A DNA stretch of 64,000 bases from Macrococcus equipercicus (lineage in GTDB: Bacteria > Bacillota > Bacilli > Staphylococcales > Staphylococcaceae), in NCBI RefSeq assembly GCF_004359525.2, contig NZ_SCWC02000002.1, positions 248,001 through 312,000 on the forward strand. The letters are read 5' to 3'. Below are positions 56,587 to 64,000 of the stretch, in pieces. The position numbers and the translations under genes are program-made. The notes beneath the pieces were generated by a model that was not told where the DNA came from, did no database searches, and saw only the letters and a program-made list of their open reading frames with translations. Each line of letters begins with the position of its first letter. Position 1 is the stretch's first letter.

Positions 56587-57090
56587 ATGAGCCAACGTGT
56601 CACAAGACGCCAATTTTTAAACTATTCCCTAATGGGAGTTGGGTCATTTATGGCAGCAGGTATTGCTTTGCCGCTGGGTCGATTCGCATTGGATCCGATC
56701 TTTAAATCAGGCGCTGCCGGCGGTATGATAACAACAAGCGTCAAAGTTTCTGAAATTAAAGACGAACCGACTAAAGTCGACTTTAAATTCGAACAAAAAG
56801 ACGCATGGTATACAAGTGAAGTGACGGCATTTGCATGGGTTTACAAAGACGGCGAGAATATAGTCGCGCTTTCACCGACATGTAAGCACTTGGGCTGTAC
56901 AGTCAACTGGAATTCAGACAAAGACAATCCAAACCAGTTCTACTGCCCATGTCACAGTGGCCGTTACAAAAAGAATGGTAAGAACATTCCAGGTACACCA
57001 CCACTTGCACCGCTTGACCAGTATGAGACCGGCGAAAAAGGCGGTATGCTGACAATCGGTAAAAAACATCCAAACGAGATAGCGAAATAA
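56587..57090 (+). CDS. qcrA: Menaquinol:cytochrome c reductase iron-sulfur subunit QcrA
   Basis: This is the Rieske subunit of the b6f/bc-type complex. The N-terminus has a twin-arginine-like motif TRRQFLNY before a hydrophobic segment (about 13-32), suiting Tat export of the folded protein. The [2Fe-2S] ligands are in CKHLGCTVNW (C, H) and CPCHSGRY (C, H). The 167 residues match Bacillus QcrA. GAGGGGGG precedes the ATG. Confidence 0.96.
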   Translation: MSQRVTRRQFLNYSLMGVGSFMAAGIALPLGRFALDPIFKSGAAGGMITTSVKVSEIKDEPTKVDFKFEQKDAWYTSEVTAFAWVYKDGENIVALSPTCKHLGCTVNWNSDKDNPNQFYCPCHSGRYKKNGKNIPGTPPLAPLDQYETGEKGGMLTIGKKHPNEIAK

Positions 57091-57102
57091 GGAGGGTAAA
57101 TA

Positions 57103-57777
57103 ATGATCGAGAAAATCTATGATTGGGTCGATGACAGACTTGATGTAACACCAATCTGGCGTGATATCGCGGATCATGAAGTGCCGGAGCATGTTAACCC
57201 TGCTTATCACTTTTCTGCTTTCGTCTATTGTTTTGGTGGTTTAACATTCTTTATTACAGTCATTCAAGTACTCTCAGGCATGTTCCTGACAATGTACTAT
57301 GTACCAGACATCGTCAATGCCTGGAAATCAGTGTATTACCTGCAGCATGACGTGGCAGCGGGTGTTATTGTCCGCGGTATGCACCACTGGGGAGCAAGTT
57401 TAGTCGTTGTTATGATGTTTCTTCATACACTGCGTGTCTTCTTCACAGGATCTTATAAACAACCCCGTGAATTGAACTGGGTAGTCGGCGTATTAATTTT
57501 CTTCGTTATGCTTGGTTTAAGTTTCACAGGTTACTTATTACCATGGGATATGAAGGCATTATTCGGAACTAAAGTTGGTCTGCAGATCGCAGAATCTGTT
57601 CCATTCATCGGCAGCTGGGTTAAGACACTGCTTGCAGGTGACCCGCAGATTGTTGGTGCACAGACATTGACGCGTTTCTTTGCCATCCACGTCTTCTTCC
57701 TGCCGGCTTGTTTATTCGCGTTATTAGCGGCGCACTTTATCATGATCAGAAAACAAGGTATTTCAGGCCCACTATAA
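57103..57777 (+). CDS. qcrB: Menaquinol:cytochrome c reductase cytochrome b subunit QcrB
   Basis: This four-helix b6-type cytochrome binds the hemes. Heme histidines lie in IVRGMHHWGASLVV (near 87) and FLHTLRVFFTGSYK (near 107), with the later pair in FFAIHVFF and LLAAHFIM. The 224 residues match Bacillus QcrB, the short form. AGGAGGG precedes the ATG. Confidence 0.96.
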   Translation: MIEKIYDWVDDRLDVTPIWRDIADHEVPEHVNPAYHFSAFVYCFGGLTFFITVIQVLSGMFLTMYYVPDIVNAWKSVYYLQHDVAAGVIVRGMHHWGASLVVVMMFLHTLRVFFTGSYKQPRELNWVVGVLIFFVMLGLSFTGYLLPWDMKALFGTKVGLQIAESVPFIGSWVKTLLAGDPQIVGAQTLTRFFAIHVFFLPACLFALLAAHFIMIRKQGISGPL

Positions 57778-57809
57778 AACCGAATATATTATAAAGGAGG
57801 TAATGAGGA

Positions 57810-58598
57810 ATGCATAAAGGTAAAGGTATGACATTTGTTGGTGACTCTCGTATTAAACAGTACAAGAAAGCCAAACTAAATAGAGATTATTCAGAGTTCC
57901 CCGGTAAAACCGAGAGTTTCTGGCCGGATTTCTTATTGAAGGAATGGATGACTGGCGCAGTATTCCTGGTCGCATTCTTATGCTTGACTGTGGCGCATCC
58001 GGCGCCGCTTGAACGTGTCGCGGATGCATCAGATACGGGTTATACGCCACTTCCTGACTGGTACTTCTTATTCCTGTATCAAATTCTGAAATATACATAT
58101 GCATCGGGTCCATTCAACACATTCGGTGCTATTATATTACCGGGTATCGCTTTTGGTGCGTTACTGCTTGCACCATGGCTTGACCGCGGTCCAGAACGTA
58201 AATGGTACAAACGTCCGGTCGCGTCTGGTTTGATGCTGACAGCGTTCGCAATAATTTTCTATACAACCTGGGAATCTGCAGCTTATCATGACTGGAAGAA
58301 GCAGGAAGCACAAGGTGCGATTGCTTTTACGAACTTAGATAAAAAAGACCCGACTTATGAAAAAATCATTAAGTCGAACTGTACAAGCTGCCACGGTGGT
58401 GAGCTGACAGGTGGCGCGGGTCCAAACTTAGTAAAAGCTAATCTGCAGCCGGCAACTGTTGAAGCGTTTGTTACTCATGGTAACGGCGCAATGCCTTCTT
58501 TCAAAGATACATTGACTAAAGACCAGATCAAAGAAGTTGCCAAATTCGTTGCCAACCTTCATGAAACAGATGAAAGCGGCAAGGAACTTAAAAAATAA
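57810..58598 (+). CDS. qcrC: Menaquinol:cytochrome c reductase cytochrome b/c subunit QcrC
   Basis: This fusion subunit, found in Bacillaceae, has three N-terminal membrane helices of subunit IV type (with PDWYFLFLYQILKY near 77) and a C-terminal cytochrome c domain. The heme-binding motif is CTSCHGG near residue 193. The axial methionine is probably in GNGAMPSF. The 262 residues are full length. Its covalently bound heme c needs the ResABC proteins encoded at 27.8-31.2 kb. Confidence 0.96.
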   Translation: MHKGKGMTFVGDSRIKQYKKAKLNRDYSEFPGKTESFWPDFLLKEWMTGAVFLVAFLCLTVAHPAPLERVADASDTGYTPLPDWYFLFLYQILKYTYASGPFNTFGAIILPGIAFGALLLAPWLDRGPERKWYKRPVASGLMLTAFAIIFYTTWESAAYHDWKKQEAQGAIAFTNLDKKDPTYEKIIKSNCTSCHGGELTGGAGPNLVKANLQPATVEAFVTHGNGAMPSFKDTLTKDQIKEVAKFVANLHETDESGKELKK

Positions 58599-58602
58599 GA
58601 AC

Positions 58603-58632
58603 AAAGAGTCATCTGCGAAGATGACTCTTTTT
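58603..58632 (+). terminator. Terminator after qcrC
   Basis: Perfect 12-base stem AAAGAGTCATCT / AGATGACTCTTT, four-base loop, then TT. Confidence 0.85.
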
Positions 58633-58647
58633 CTATAGGAGGTCATG

Positions 58648-59217
58648 ATGAAGCAGCAGTTTTATGCCTGGATGATGAATCGTTATTTTCTCGTCTTGCT
58701 TATTGTCTGTAACTTGCTCGGCACACTTTACGGCTACTACTGGTACGGTAGTCAGCTGGCCCGCACCAAATGGTATTTCATGCCGTTTGTGCCGGACAGT
58801 CCGACAGCATCCCTGTTTTTATGTATCGCTCTCGTTTTCATCGTGCTCGGCAGGCATTCGGGCCTGATGGAAGCACTGGCCTTCATCACGCTGATTAAAT
58901 ACGGCGTATGGGCTGTAGCGATGAATATATTTGCCTTTATAGAGCTGAAAGAAGTGTCAGAAATGGGCTTGATGCTGTGCGTCTCGCATAGTATTATGGC
59001 GGTAGAGGCGCTGCTGTTTCTGCCGTTCTTCAAAATCAAGAAGTGGCATATACTCGCTGCTATCATCTGGGTGTTCCATAATGATGTCATTGATTACGTC
59101 TATATGCAGTATCCGGTCTACAGCATGCTTGAGCAGTATATCCGGCATATCGGCTACTTTGCTTTCTGGCTGACAGTCATACCGGTCGTCATCTTATGGC
59201 GGAAATTTATAAGTTGA
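58648..59217 (+). CDS. DUF1405 membrane protein (YpjA-like)
   Basis: This polytopic membrane protein of the DUF1405 family has about five to six helices and the conserved WYFMPFVPDSP (near 41-51) and HNDVIDYVY (near 145). The function is unknown. AGGAGG ends five bases before the ATG at 58648; the ATG at 58645 is too close. Bacillus ypjA also follows qcrC. ypjB is missing here. Confidence 0.87.
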   Translation: MKQQFYAWMMNRYFLVLLIVCNLLGTLYGYYWYGSQLARTKWYFMPFVPDSPTASLFLCIALVFIVLGRHSGLMEALAFITLIKYGVWAVAMNIFAFIELKEVSEMGLMLCVSHSIMAVEALLFLPFFKIKKWHILAAIIWVFHNDVIDYVYMQYPVYSMLEQYIRHIGYFAFWLTVIPVVILWRKFIS

Positions 59218-59273
59218 TTTTATTTGACTTAATCTGACCATCTTAATAAAATAAAGCTAAAGGAGAGTGTAAA

Positions 59274-59969
59274 ATGGGATATATCATTTATTTTGTATTG
59301 ATCATGTTGATTCCTATGTATTTTCAGGCGCGCGTGAAATCGACTTACAATAAATATTCTAAAGTAAGATCAACTTCAGGCAAGTCAGGCAGGCAGGTCG
59401 CTGAAGAGATACTGGCAGCCAACGGAATTCATGACGTCCAGGTCATTGAGGGACAGGGCTTCCTGTCAGATCATTATGACCCGCGGAGTAAACGCGTCGT
59501 GCTCAGTCCATCTAACTTCAGACAGCCGAGCGTAGCAGGAACTGCTATCGCGGCGCATGAAGTGGGACATGCCATTCAGCATGCGACCGGCTACGGCTTT
59601 CTTAAATTCAGAACAAGCTTATTACCGCTTGCGAACTTAGGAACGTCATTCAGTTACTTGCTCATCATGATCGGTGCCGTGCTGACCAGCATATCCAGTA
59701 CAGGAGGCGGTATCGGTTCGCTTGCCATCTGGGCTGGCGTAGCTCTGATGGCGTTCGCGGTGTTATTCTCAATCGTGACACTGCCGGTCGAGTTTGATGC
59801 GAGTAAACGTGCGATGCAGCAGATTCAGGCACTTCACATGGTGGATGCTCAGGAATACCGCCATGCCAAATCTGTATTATCAGCTGCAGCCATGACTTAC
59901 GTCGCAGCTACAGCGATTGCGGTTGCAGAGTTTGTCAGAATGTTCATGCTTGCAAGAAGCAGTGATTAA
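59274..59969 (+). CDS. Zinc metallopeptidase, YugP-like membrane protein
   Basis: This membrane-bound putative zinc protease has the zinc motif AAHEVGHAIQH near residue 100. A helix at the N-terminus and at least three more (about 120-145, 150-175 and 200-225) are seen. The 231 residues match the YugP family. The substrate is unknown. AAAGGAGAG precedes the ATG. Confidence 0.88.
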   Translation: MGYIIYFVLIMLIPMYFQARVKSTYNKYSKVRSTSGKSGRQVAEEILAANGIHDVQVIEGQGFLSDHYDPRSKRVVLSPSNFRQPSVAGTAIAAHEVGHAIQHATGYGFLKFRTSLLPLANLGTSFSYLLIMIGAVLTSISSTGGGIGSLAIWAGVALMAFAVLFSIVTLPVEFDASKRAMQQIQALHMVDAQEYRHAKSVLSAAAMTYVAATAIAVAEFVRMFMLARSSD

Positions 59970-59981
59970 TTAAAGTTGATA

Positions 59982-60016
59982 AAAGAACTCAGACAGTGGC
60001 ACTGTCTGAGTTCTTT
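59982..60016. terminator. Bidirectional terminator between the metallopeptidase and YitT-like genes
   Basis: A perfect 16-base stem AAAGAACTCAGACAGT and its complement surround a three-base loop. It lies between two convergent stops. Confidence 0.85.
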
Positions 60017-60021
60017 GTATA

Positions 60022-60897
60022 TTAACGGTCGCTGATAAGCTGCTTGTTCTCATCCAGCGTGAATCCTTCGCCGAGAACATCATGCACTTCAAGCAGTGAG
60101 ACAAAAGCATGCGGGTCGACCGCATTGATGATCTGCTTCAGCCGGGTGATTTCATTTTTTGGAACGACGCAGTACAGTATCGGCCGGCTGTTCTTTGAAT
60201 AGTGACCTTGAGCTGATATCTGGGTCACGCCCCGGTCGAGCAGGCTGTTAATTTCGTCGCCGATCTTCTCGTGATGTTCAGAGATGATGAATGCACCACG
60301 CGCTGAGTAGCCGGCATCCTGTATGGCGTCAATCACACGGGCACCGACGAACACACAGACGAGCGTATACAAAGTGAGTTTGTAGTCACCGATGGCCAGG
60401 AGTGTCAAGGTCATGACGAAGCAGTCAAAAGCAAACATAGTCCGTCCCATAGGTACGTCGAAGTACTTCTTCATCAGCCGGGCTAAAATATCAACTCCGC
60501 CTGTCGTTCCGCCGAAACGGAATATAATGCCGAGCCCAAGACCGATGAGGACACCGCCGCATAAGGCGACAAGCAGCAGATCGTCCTGCAGATTGATGTG
60601 AACCGGCATAAGTCCGCATAAATAGAGAAAGACGGAGACACTGATAGTGCCGATCAGCGTATAGACGAATGATGTTTTTCCGAGCAGTCGATAGCCGACA
60701 AAAAACAGCGGAATATTGAAAATTAAGTTCAGTACAGCAGGGCTCCAGTTAAATAAATGATATAATATAAGAGCAATGCCGGTGAAGCCGCCTTCTGTCA
60801 GATGGTGCGCCATGTTAAAGTTGACGACGCCGAAACTAAAGATGAAACTACCCAGCAGAATCATTAAAATATTGAGCGGCTTGATTTGAATGCGCAA
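60022..60897 (-). CDS. YitT family membrane protein (YpjC-like)
   Basis: This 291-residue protein combines a DUF161 membrane part (about five helices, with HLTEGGFTGIALILYHLF and FGGTTGGVDILARL) and a C-terminal DUF2179 cytoplasmic domain (ISEHHEKIGDEINSLL to the end). The function is unknown. It starts at TTG with AAAGGGGG upstream. Bacillus ypjC is in the corresponding position. Confidence 0.88.
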   Translation of the reverse strand: MRIQIKPLNILMILLGSFIFSFGVVNFNMAHHLTEGGFTGIALILYHLFNWSPAVLNLIFNIPLFFVGYRLLGKTSFVYTLIGTISVSVFLYLCGLMPVHINLQDDLLLVALCGGVLIGLGLGIIFRFGGTTGGVDILARLMKKYFDVPMGRTMFAFDCFVMTLTLLAIGDYKLTLYTLVCVFVGARVIDAIQDAGYSARGAFIISEHHEKIGDEINSLLDRGVTQISAQGHYSKNSRPILYCVVPKNEITRLKQIINAVDPHAFVSLLEVHDVLGEGFTLDENKQLISDR

Positions 60898-60960
60898 TTG
60901 ATTACCCCCTTTATACTCCATAATAAACATGAAACCGTGATATAGGCAATAGGAGGGACT

Positions 60961-61284
60961 ATGAAAACTTTATTTGAGATGCAGCGGCAGGTCGATGATT
61001 ACATCAACCAGTTCAAAGCGGGTTATTTTACACCGATGGAAAATATGGTCCGGCTGACTGAAGAAGTCGGCGAACTTGCGAGAGAGATCAACCATGTATA
61101 CGGGCCGAAACAGAAGAAACTATCAGAACAGGAAAAGGAGATCGGTCTTGAGCTTGCAGATAATTTATTTGTCTTGATCTGTCTTGCCAATTCGATGAAT
61201 TTGGACCTGACCGATTATTTTGAGCAGACGATGACTAAATTCAACACGAGAGACAAGAACCGCTTCGAAAGGAGCGAGCTATGA
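60961..61284 (+). CDS. MazG-like nucleotide pyrophosphohydrolase (YpjD)
   Basis: This 107-residue single-domain MazG-like protein probably hydrolyses nucleoside triphosphates. The EExxE metal motif is [12 protein letters not shown] near residue 34-45 and the later ExxD is [10 protein letters not shown] near 74. AGGAGGG precedes the ATG. It overlaps mgsA by four bases. In Bacillus dapB lies between ypjD and mgsA; here it does not. Confidence 0.9.
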   Translation: MKTLFEMQRQVDDYINQFKAGYFTPMENMVRLTEEVGELAREINHVYGPKQKKLSEQEKEIGLELADNLFVLICLANSMNLDLTDYFEQTMTKFNTRDKNRFERSEL

Positions 61285-61655
61285 AATTTGCCATTATCGC
61301 ACACGACCAGAAGAAAGAAGCACTTGTCAGCTTTATTAAGCAGCACATTGATGAATTCAGCAGGCATGAGCTGTTTGCGACCGGTACGACAGGTCTGAGA
61401 GTATCAGAACAGACGGGGCTTCATGTGCACCGGTTTAACTCAGGGCCGCTCGGCGGGGACCAGGAAATCGGGGCGCTCGTTGCAAATAAAGAGATCGATG
61501 CCATCTTTTTCTTTCGGGATCCGCTCACAGCTCAGCCCCACGAGCCTGATGTCTCTGCACTGCTCAGACTCTCAGATGTCTATGACGTTCCTCTGGCGAC
61601 AAATGAGGGGAGCGCCGGCGCCATCATCAGTTATTATGAAAGCTTAGGTGATTAA
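61281..61655 (+). CDS. mgsA: Methylglyoxal synthase
   Basis: This enzyme converts dihydroxyacetone phosphate to methylglyoxal and phosphate. The motifs are AHDQKKEAL at residues 7-15, [26 protein letters not shown], and the catalytic region [15 protein letters not shown]. The 124 residues match the family. In the window bacillithiol genes lie next door, and bacillithiol is a cofactor for methylglyoxal detoxification in Bacillus. Confidence 0.93.
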   Translation: MKFAIIAHDQKKEALVSFIKQHIDEFSRHELFATGTTGLRVSEQTGLHVHRFNSGPLGGDQEIGALVANKEIDAIFFFRDPLTAQPHEPDVSALLRLSDVYDVPLATNEGSAGAIISYYESLGD

Positions 61656-61656
61656 A

Positions 61657-62787
61657 GTGAAGATAGGAATTACATGTTACCCGACTATGGGCGGCTCAGG
61701 GATTATAGCGACGGAGCTTGGACTGAAGATGGCGGAGCGGGGCCATGACGTTCATTTCATTACGTCGAACACGCCGTTTAGAATACAGTTTCACCGGCCG
61801 AATATTACGCTTCATCAAGTAGACGTCAATCAGTACGCGGTCTTTCAGTATCCGCCGTATGATATAACGCTTGCCACTAAAATTGCGGAAGTCATCAACA
61901 ACTATGATCTGGATGTACTTCATATGCATTATGCAGTGCCGCATGCCATCTGCGGCATACTGGCCCGCCAGATTGCAAGGAGAGACGTCAAGATTGTCAC
62001 GACGCTGCACGGTACGGATATTACGGTGCTCGGCTATGACTCTACACTGAGAGAAGCCATTAAATTCGGTATTGAAGAAAGTGATGTCGTGACGAGCGTC
62101 AGTGATGCGCTCATTGCGGAAACTAAGCAGGTCATCAATCCGGATAAAGAGATTGTGACGGTTTATAACTTTATCAATGAACAGGATTTTGAGACTTGTG
62201 ACAATCCGGATTTAAAGCGCATTTATGGGATTCCGGACGACTACAAAGTCATGACGCACGTCTCGAACTTTCGCAAAGTGAAACGCATCCAGGATATTCT
62301 GCAGACCTTTAAAATTACCCGGACAGCACTCAAAGCGAAGTTACTGCTGATCGGCGATGGACCTGAACTGGCCAAGATGCGGCAGCTGGCCGACAAGCTG
62401 GGCATCGCTGACGACGTCCTGTTCATCGGTAAGCAGGAAAAAGTGGCACCGTTCTATCAGCTGTCAGATTTATTCCTGCTGATGTCTGAGAAGGAAAGCT
62501 TCGGCCTCGTCCTGCTCGAGGCGATGCACTGCGGCGTGGTCTGCATCGGTACACGTGCCGGAGGAATCGGTGAAGTCATCAGCCACGACGAAACAGGTCT
62601 GCTTGTTGACGTCGGTGATACAGAGACAGCAAGCGACTATGCGGTCAAGCTGCTGACGGACGATGTGTATTATAAAACACTCCAGCAGAACATGCTTGCG
62701 GATATTAAGAGACGGTTTGCGTCCGATCATATTACAGACCAGTACGAACAACTGTATCAGGAGCTCATCGATGGACAATATCGCTAA
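61657..62787 (+). CDS. bshA: N-acetyl-alpha-D-glucosaminyl L-malate synthase BshA
   Basis: This GT4 glycosyltransferase joins UDP-GlcNAc and malate in the first step of bacillithiol synthesis. It has the N-terminal KIGITCYPTMGGSGIIATEL, VFQYPPYDITLATKI, HMHYAVPHA and TTLHGTDITVLGYD, all typical of BshA. The donor-site motif EKESFGLVLLEAMHCG lies near 280. The GTG at 61657 (376 residues) aligns with the staphylococcal start and has AGGTGA upstream. bshB1, adjacent in Bacillus, is absent. The end overlaps cca by 17 bases. Confidence 0.95.
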   Translation: MKIGITCYPTMGGSGIIATELGLKMAERGHDVHFITSNTPFRIQFHRPNITLHQVDVNQYAVFQYPPYDITLATKIAEVINNYDLDVLHMHYAVPHAICGILARQIARRDVKIVTTLHGTDITVLGYDSTLREAIKFGIEESDVVTSVSDALIAETKQVINPDKEIVTVYNFINEQDFETCDNPDLKRIYGIPDDYKVMTHVSNFRKVKRIQDILQTFKITRTALKAKLLLIGDGPELAKMRQLADKLGIADDVLFIGKQEKVAPFYQLSDLFLLMSEKESFGLVLLEAMHCGVVCIGTRAGGIGEVISHDETGLLVDVGDTETASDYAVKLLTDDVYYKTLQQNMLADIKRRFASDHITDQYEQLYQELIDGQYR

Positions 62788-63937
62788 GCTTGAGACGGCA
62801 GTGCCGATTATCGAACAGCTGAATGCACATGGGCATTCAGCCTACATAGTCGGCGGCGCTGTCCGGAACTATTTGCTTGATATACCGATCAACGATGTGG
62901 ATATCACGACGAGTGCGACGCCCGATGAAATAGAAGCGGTTTTTGAGCGCACGGTTCCTGTCGGCAAGGAACACGGAACAATCATGGTCCTTGATACAGG
63001 AGAGCCGTTCGAAGTGACGACTTACCGGATAGATGGGACTTATGAAGATTTCAGGCGGCCGGATGAAGTCATCTTTGTGACTGAACTGAAAGACGACCTC
63101 CTGCGACGGGATTTTACCATCAATGCGATGGCGCTGGACAGTGCGCTGCATGTCGTTGATTATGCAGACGGACAGCATGACCTTAATCATCGGCTCATCC
63201 GTGCAGTCGGCAATCCATATGACCGTTTTCATGAGGACGCGCTGCGGATGATCCGTGCCTGCCGTTTTCAGAGCACACTTGATTTTCGGCTTGAGGACGA
63301 GACGGCAAGGGCGATGAAGACTCATGCGCAGCTGATCAGTCACGTAGCGATTGAACGGATTATCGTGGAGTTCAGAAAGCTGCTGCAAGGGCTGAATCCC
63401 GAGGCTGCCCTGATGACCGTTGAAGCTGCCGGTATTCATGCAGCGATTCCTGTGCTGCAGCAGCTGGAGCCGTTGATGAAGCCTCGGCATGCGGTGACAC
63501 TGGAAGCTTATTTCGGCTACTGTCTTTACAAGGGCCAGTTCGTCGAGCGCGGACTTGCGCAGCTGAAGCTGTCCAATCAGGAAAAGAAGGCCATTAAAGC
63601 ATCATGTGAAATTTACCGGGAACTGGACGCTGGAGCGGCGATGCTGCTCGTCTATAAGTACGGGGCGGCGCTCGTCATCAACTGTCTCGACATGCGGGCG
63701 GCGCTCGGTATACCGGCCGTGCTCACAGCGGCCGCGGTCCGTCAGCTGCATTCAGCGCTCCCGATAGAGGACCGTTCAGAAATGGCCGTCGATGGTCACC
63801 TGCTGATGACTCACCTCGGCCGCAAAGGGGGGAGCTGGCTGAAGGGACTTCTCGGCCGCGTTGAGGAACATATTGTGCTTGGCCGACTGCCAAACAATAA
63901 GGAAGCTATTTTAAAGTGGGTTGATGACAATGTCTAA
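62771..63937 (+). CDS. cca: CCA tRNA nucleotidyltransferase
   Basis: This enzyme adds or repairs the 3' CCA of tRNA. The nucleotidyltransferase motif is VGGAVRNYLL with DVDITTSATPDE carrying the metal-binding DxD. DLLRRDFTINAMA and the RNA-binding segment DRFHEDALRMIRACRF follow. From the ATG at 62771 it has 388 residues, near the staphylococcal length. AGGAG lies seven bases upstream inside bshA. The end overlaps birA by eight bases. Confidence 0.95.
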   Translation: MDNIAKLETAVPIIEQLNAHGHSAYIVGGAVRNYLLDIPINDVDITTSATPDEIEAVFERTVPVGKEHGTIMVLDTGEPFEVTTYRIDGTYEDFRRPDEVIFVTELKDDLLRRDFTINAMALDSALHVVDYADGQHDLNHRLIRAVGNPYDRFHEDALRMIRACRFQSTLDFRLEDETARAMKTHAQLISHVAIERIIVEFRKLLQGLNPEAALMTVEAAGIHAAIPVLQQLEPLMKPRHAVTLEAYFGYCLYKGQFVERGLAQLKLSNQEKKAIKASCEIYRELDAGAAMLLVYKYGAALVINCLDMRAALGIPAVLTAAAVRQLHSALPIEDRSEMAVDGHLLMTHLGRKGGSWLKGLLGRVEEHIVLGRLPNNKEAILKWVDDNV

Positions 63938-64000
63938 ATACAAATATAAAATTCTATCGTATCTTTATGACCATAAAGAGAGTTATGTCTCGGGTCAGCA
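63930..64000 (+). CDS. birA: Biotin operon repressor / biotin-protein ligase BirA, 5' end only
   Basis: The last 71 bases encode 23 residues starting MSKYKYKILSYLYDH and ending SYVSGQ. This matches the N-terminal winged-helix start of staphylococcal BirA in length and spacing. The gene is cut by the window edge. It follows cca as in Bacillus. An in-frame ATG at 63924 is an alternative start. Confidence 0.75.
   Translation, partial: MSKYKYKILSYLYDHKESYVSGQ

Overview
The window is a stretch of a low-GC Gram-positive (Firmicutes) chromosome. It runs from recN at the left edge to the first 23 codons of birA at the right edge. Gene content and protein similarity point to the Staphylococcaceae: an EbpS-type LysM protein sits beside recQ, the gnd/zwf/rnz/proC/SDR neighbourhood matches staphylococci, and the Gnd, AroC, BshA and BirA starts resemble those of Staphylococcus. 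A complete ResABC cytochrome c maturation set and a QcrABC menaquinol:cytochrome c reductase fit an oxidase-positive relative such as Macrococcus better than Staphylococcus itself. Base composition looks mid-40s % GC by eye (not computed). The genus is an inference. No rRNA, tRNA, CRISPR array, insertion sequence, prophage or plasmid gene was seen. The region is core chromosome.

Layout: (1) 1-3.1 kb: recN, a Spo0A-like response regulator and a glycerophosphodiesterase. (2) 3.1-11.4 kb: the branched-chain acid module (DUF2627, ptb, bcd, buk, lpdV, bkdAA, bkdAB, bkdB), which turns branched amino acids into acyl-CoA, acyl-phosphate and fatty acid primers. (3) 11.4-14.2 kb: bacilliredoxin brxB, a YqjA-like membrane protein, the tiny stressosome anchor prli42 on the minus strand, and an M20 peptidase. 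(4) 14.3-25.7 kb: pentose phosphate genes gnd and zwf flanking an AraC regulator and a methyltransferase, then rnz, a decayed proC, an SDR, an alpha/beta hydrolase with an aldo/keto reductase, nudF, fur and xerD. (5) 25.7-33.6 kb: scpA-scpB-rluB and resABCDE. (6) 33.6-40.3 kb: FMN riboswitch and ribU, a YedE/TusA sulfur pair, ferredoxin, ypbB-recQ, ebpS and a CBS protein. (7) 40.3-50.8 kb: ypdA, ansA, cmk, rpsA, der, gpsA, hup and the menaquinone genes hepS-menG-hepT, then ndk. (8) 50.8-64 kb: aroC-aroB-aroA, TPR/YpiB/YpiF proteins, qcrABC, small membrane proteins, mazG, mgsA, bshA, cca and birA.

Several blocks work together. Menaquinone side-chain and ring methylation genes, qcrABC, the cytochrome c maturation proteins ResABC and the ResDE two-component system outline a cytochrome c branch of aerobic respiration. 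ypdA and bshA serve bacillithiol, and brxB is its thiol-exchange partner.

The most striking point is evolutionary. Gene order closely follows the Bacillus subtilis recN-to-birA segment, but the sporulation genes that sit there in Bacillus (spoIVB, spoIIM, spmA, spmB, spoIVA) are absent from the matching junctions. A short but apparently intact Spo0A homologue is still present immediately after recN. It keeps its receiver residues and its DNA-recognition helix, which suggests a master regulator re-used in a non-sporulating coccus. Other points worth a look are a proC pseudogene with visible frameshifts, a translation-type FMN riboswitch with two possible ribU starts, a Thr/Glu repeat array in the EbpS homologue, a Fur-box-like inverted repeat ahead of hup, and an unannotated 31-residue membrane peptide after xerD.
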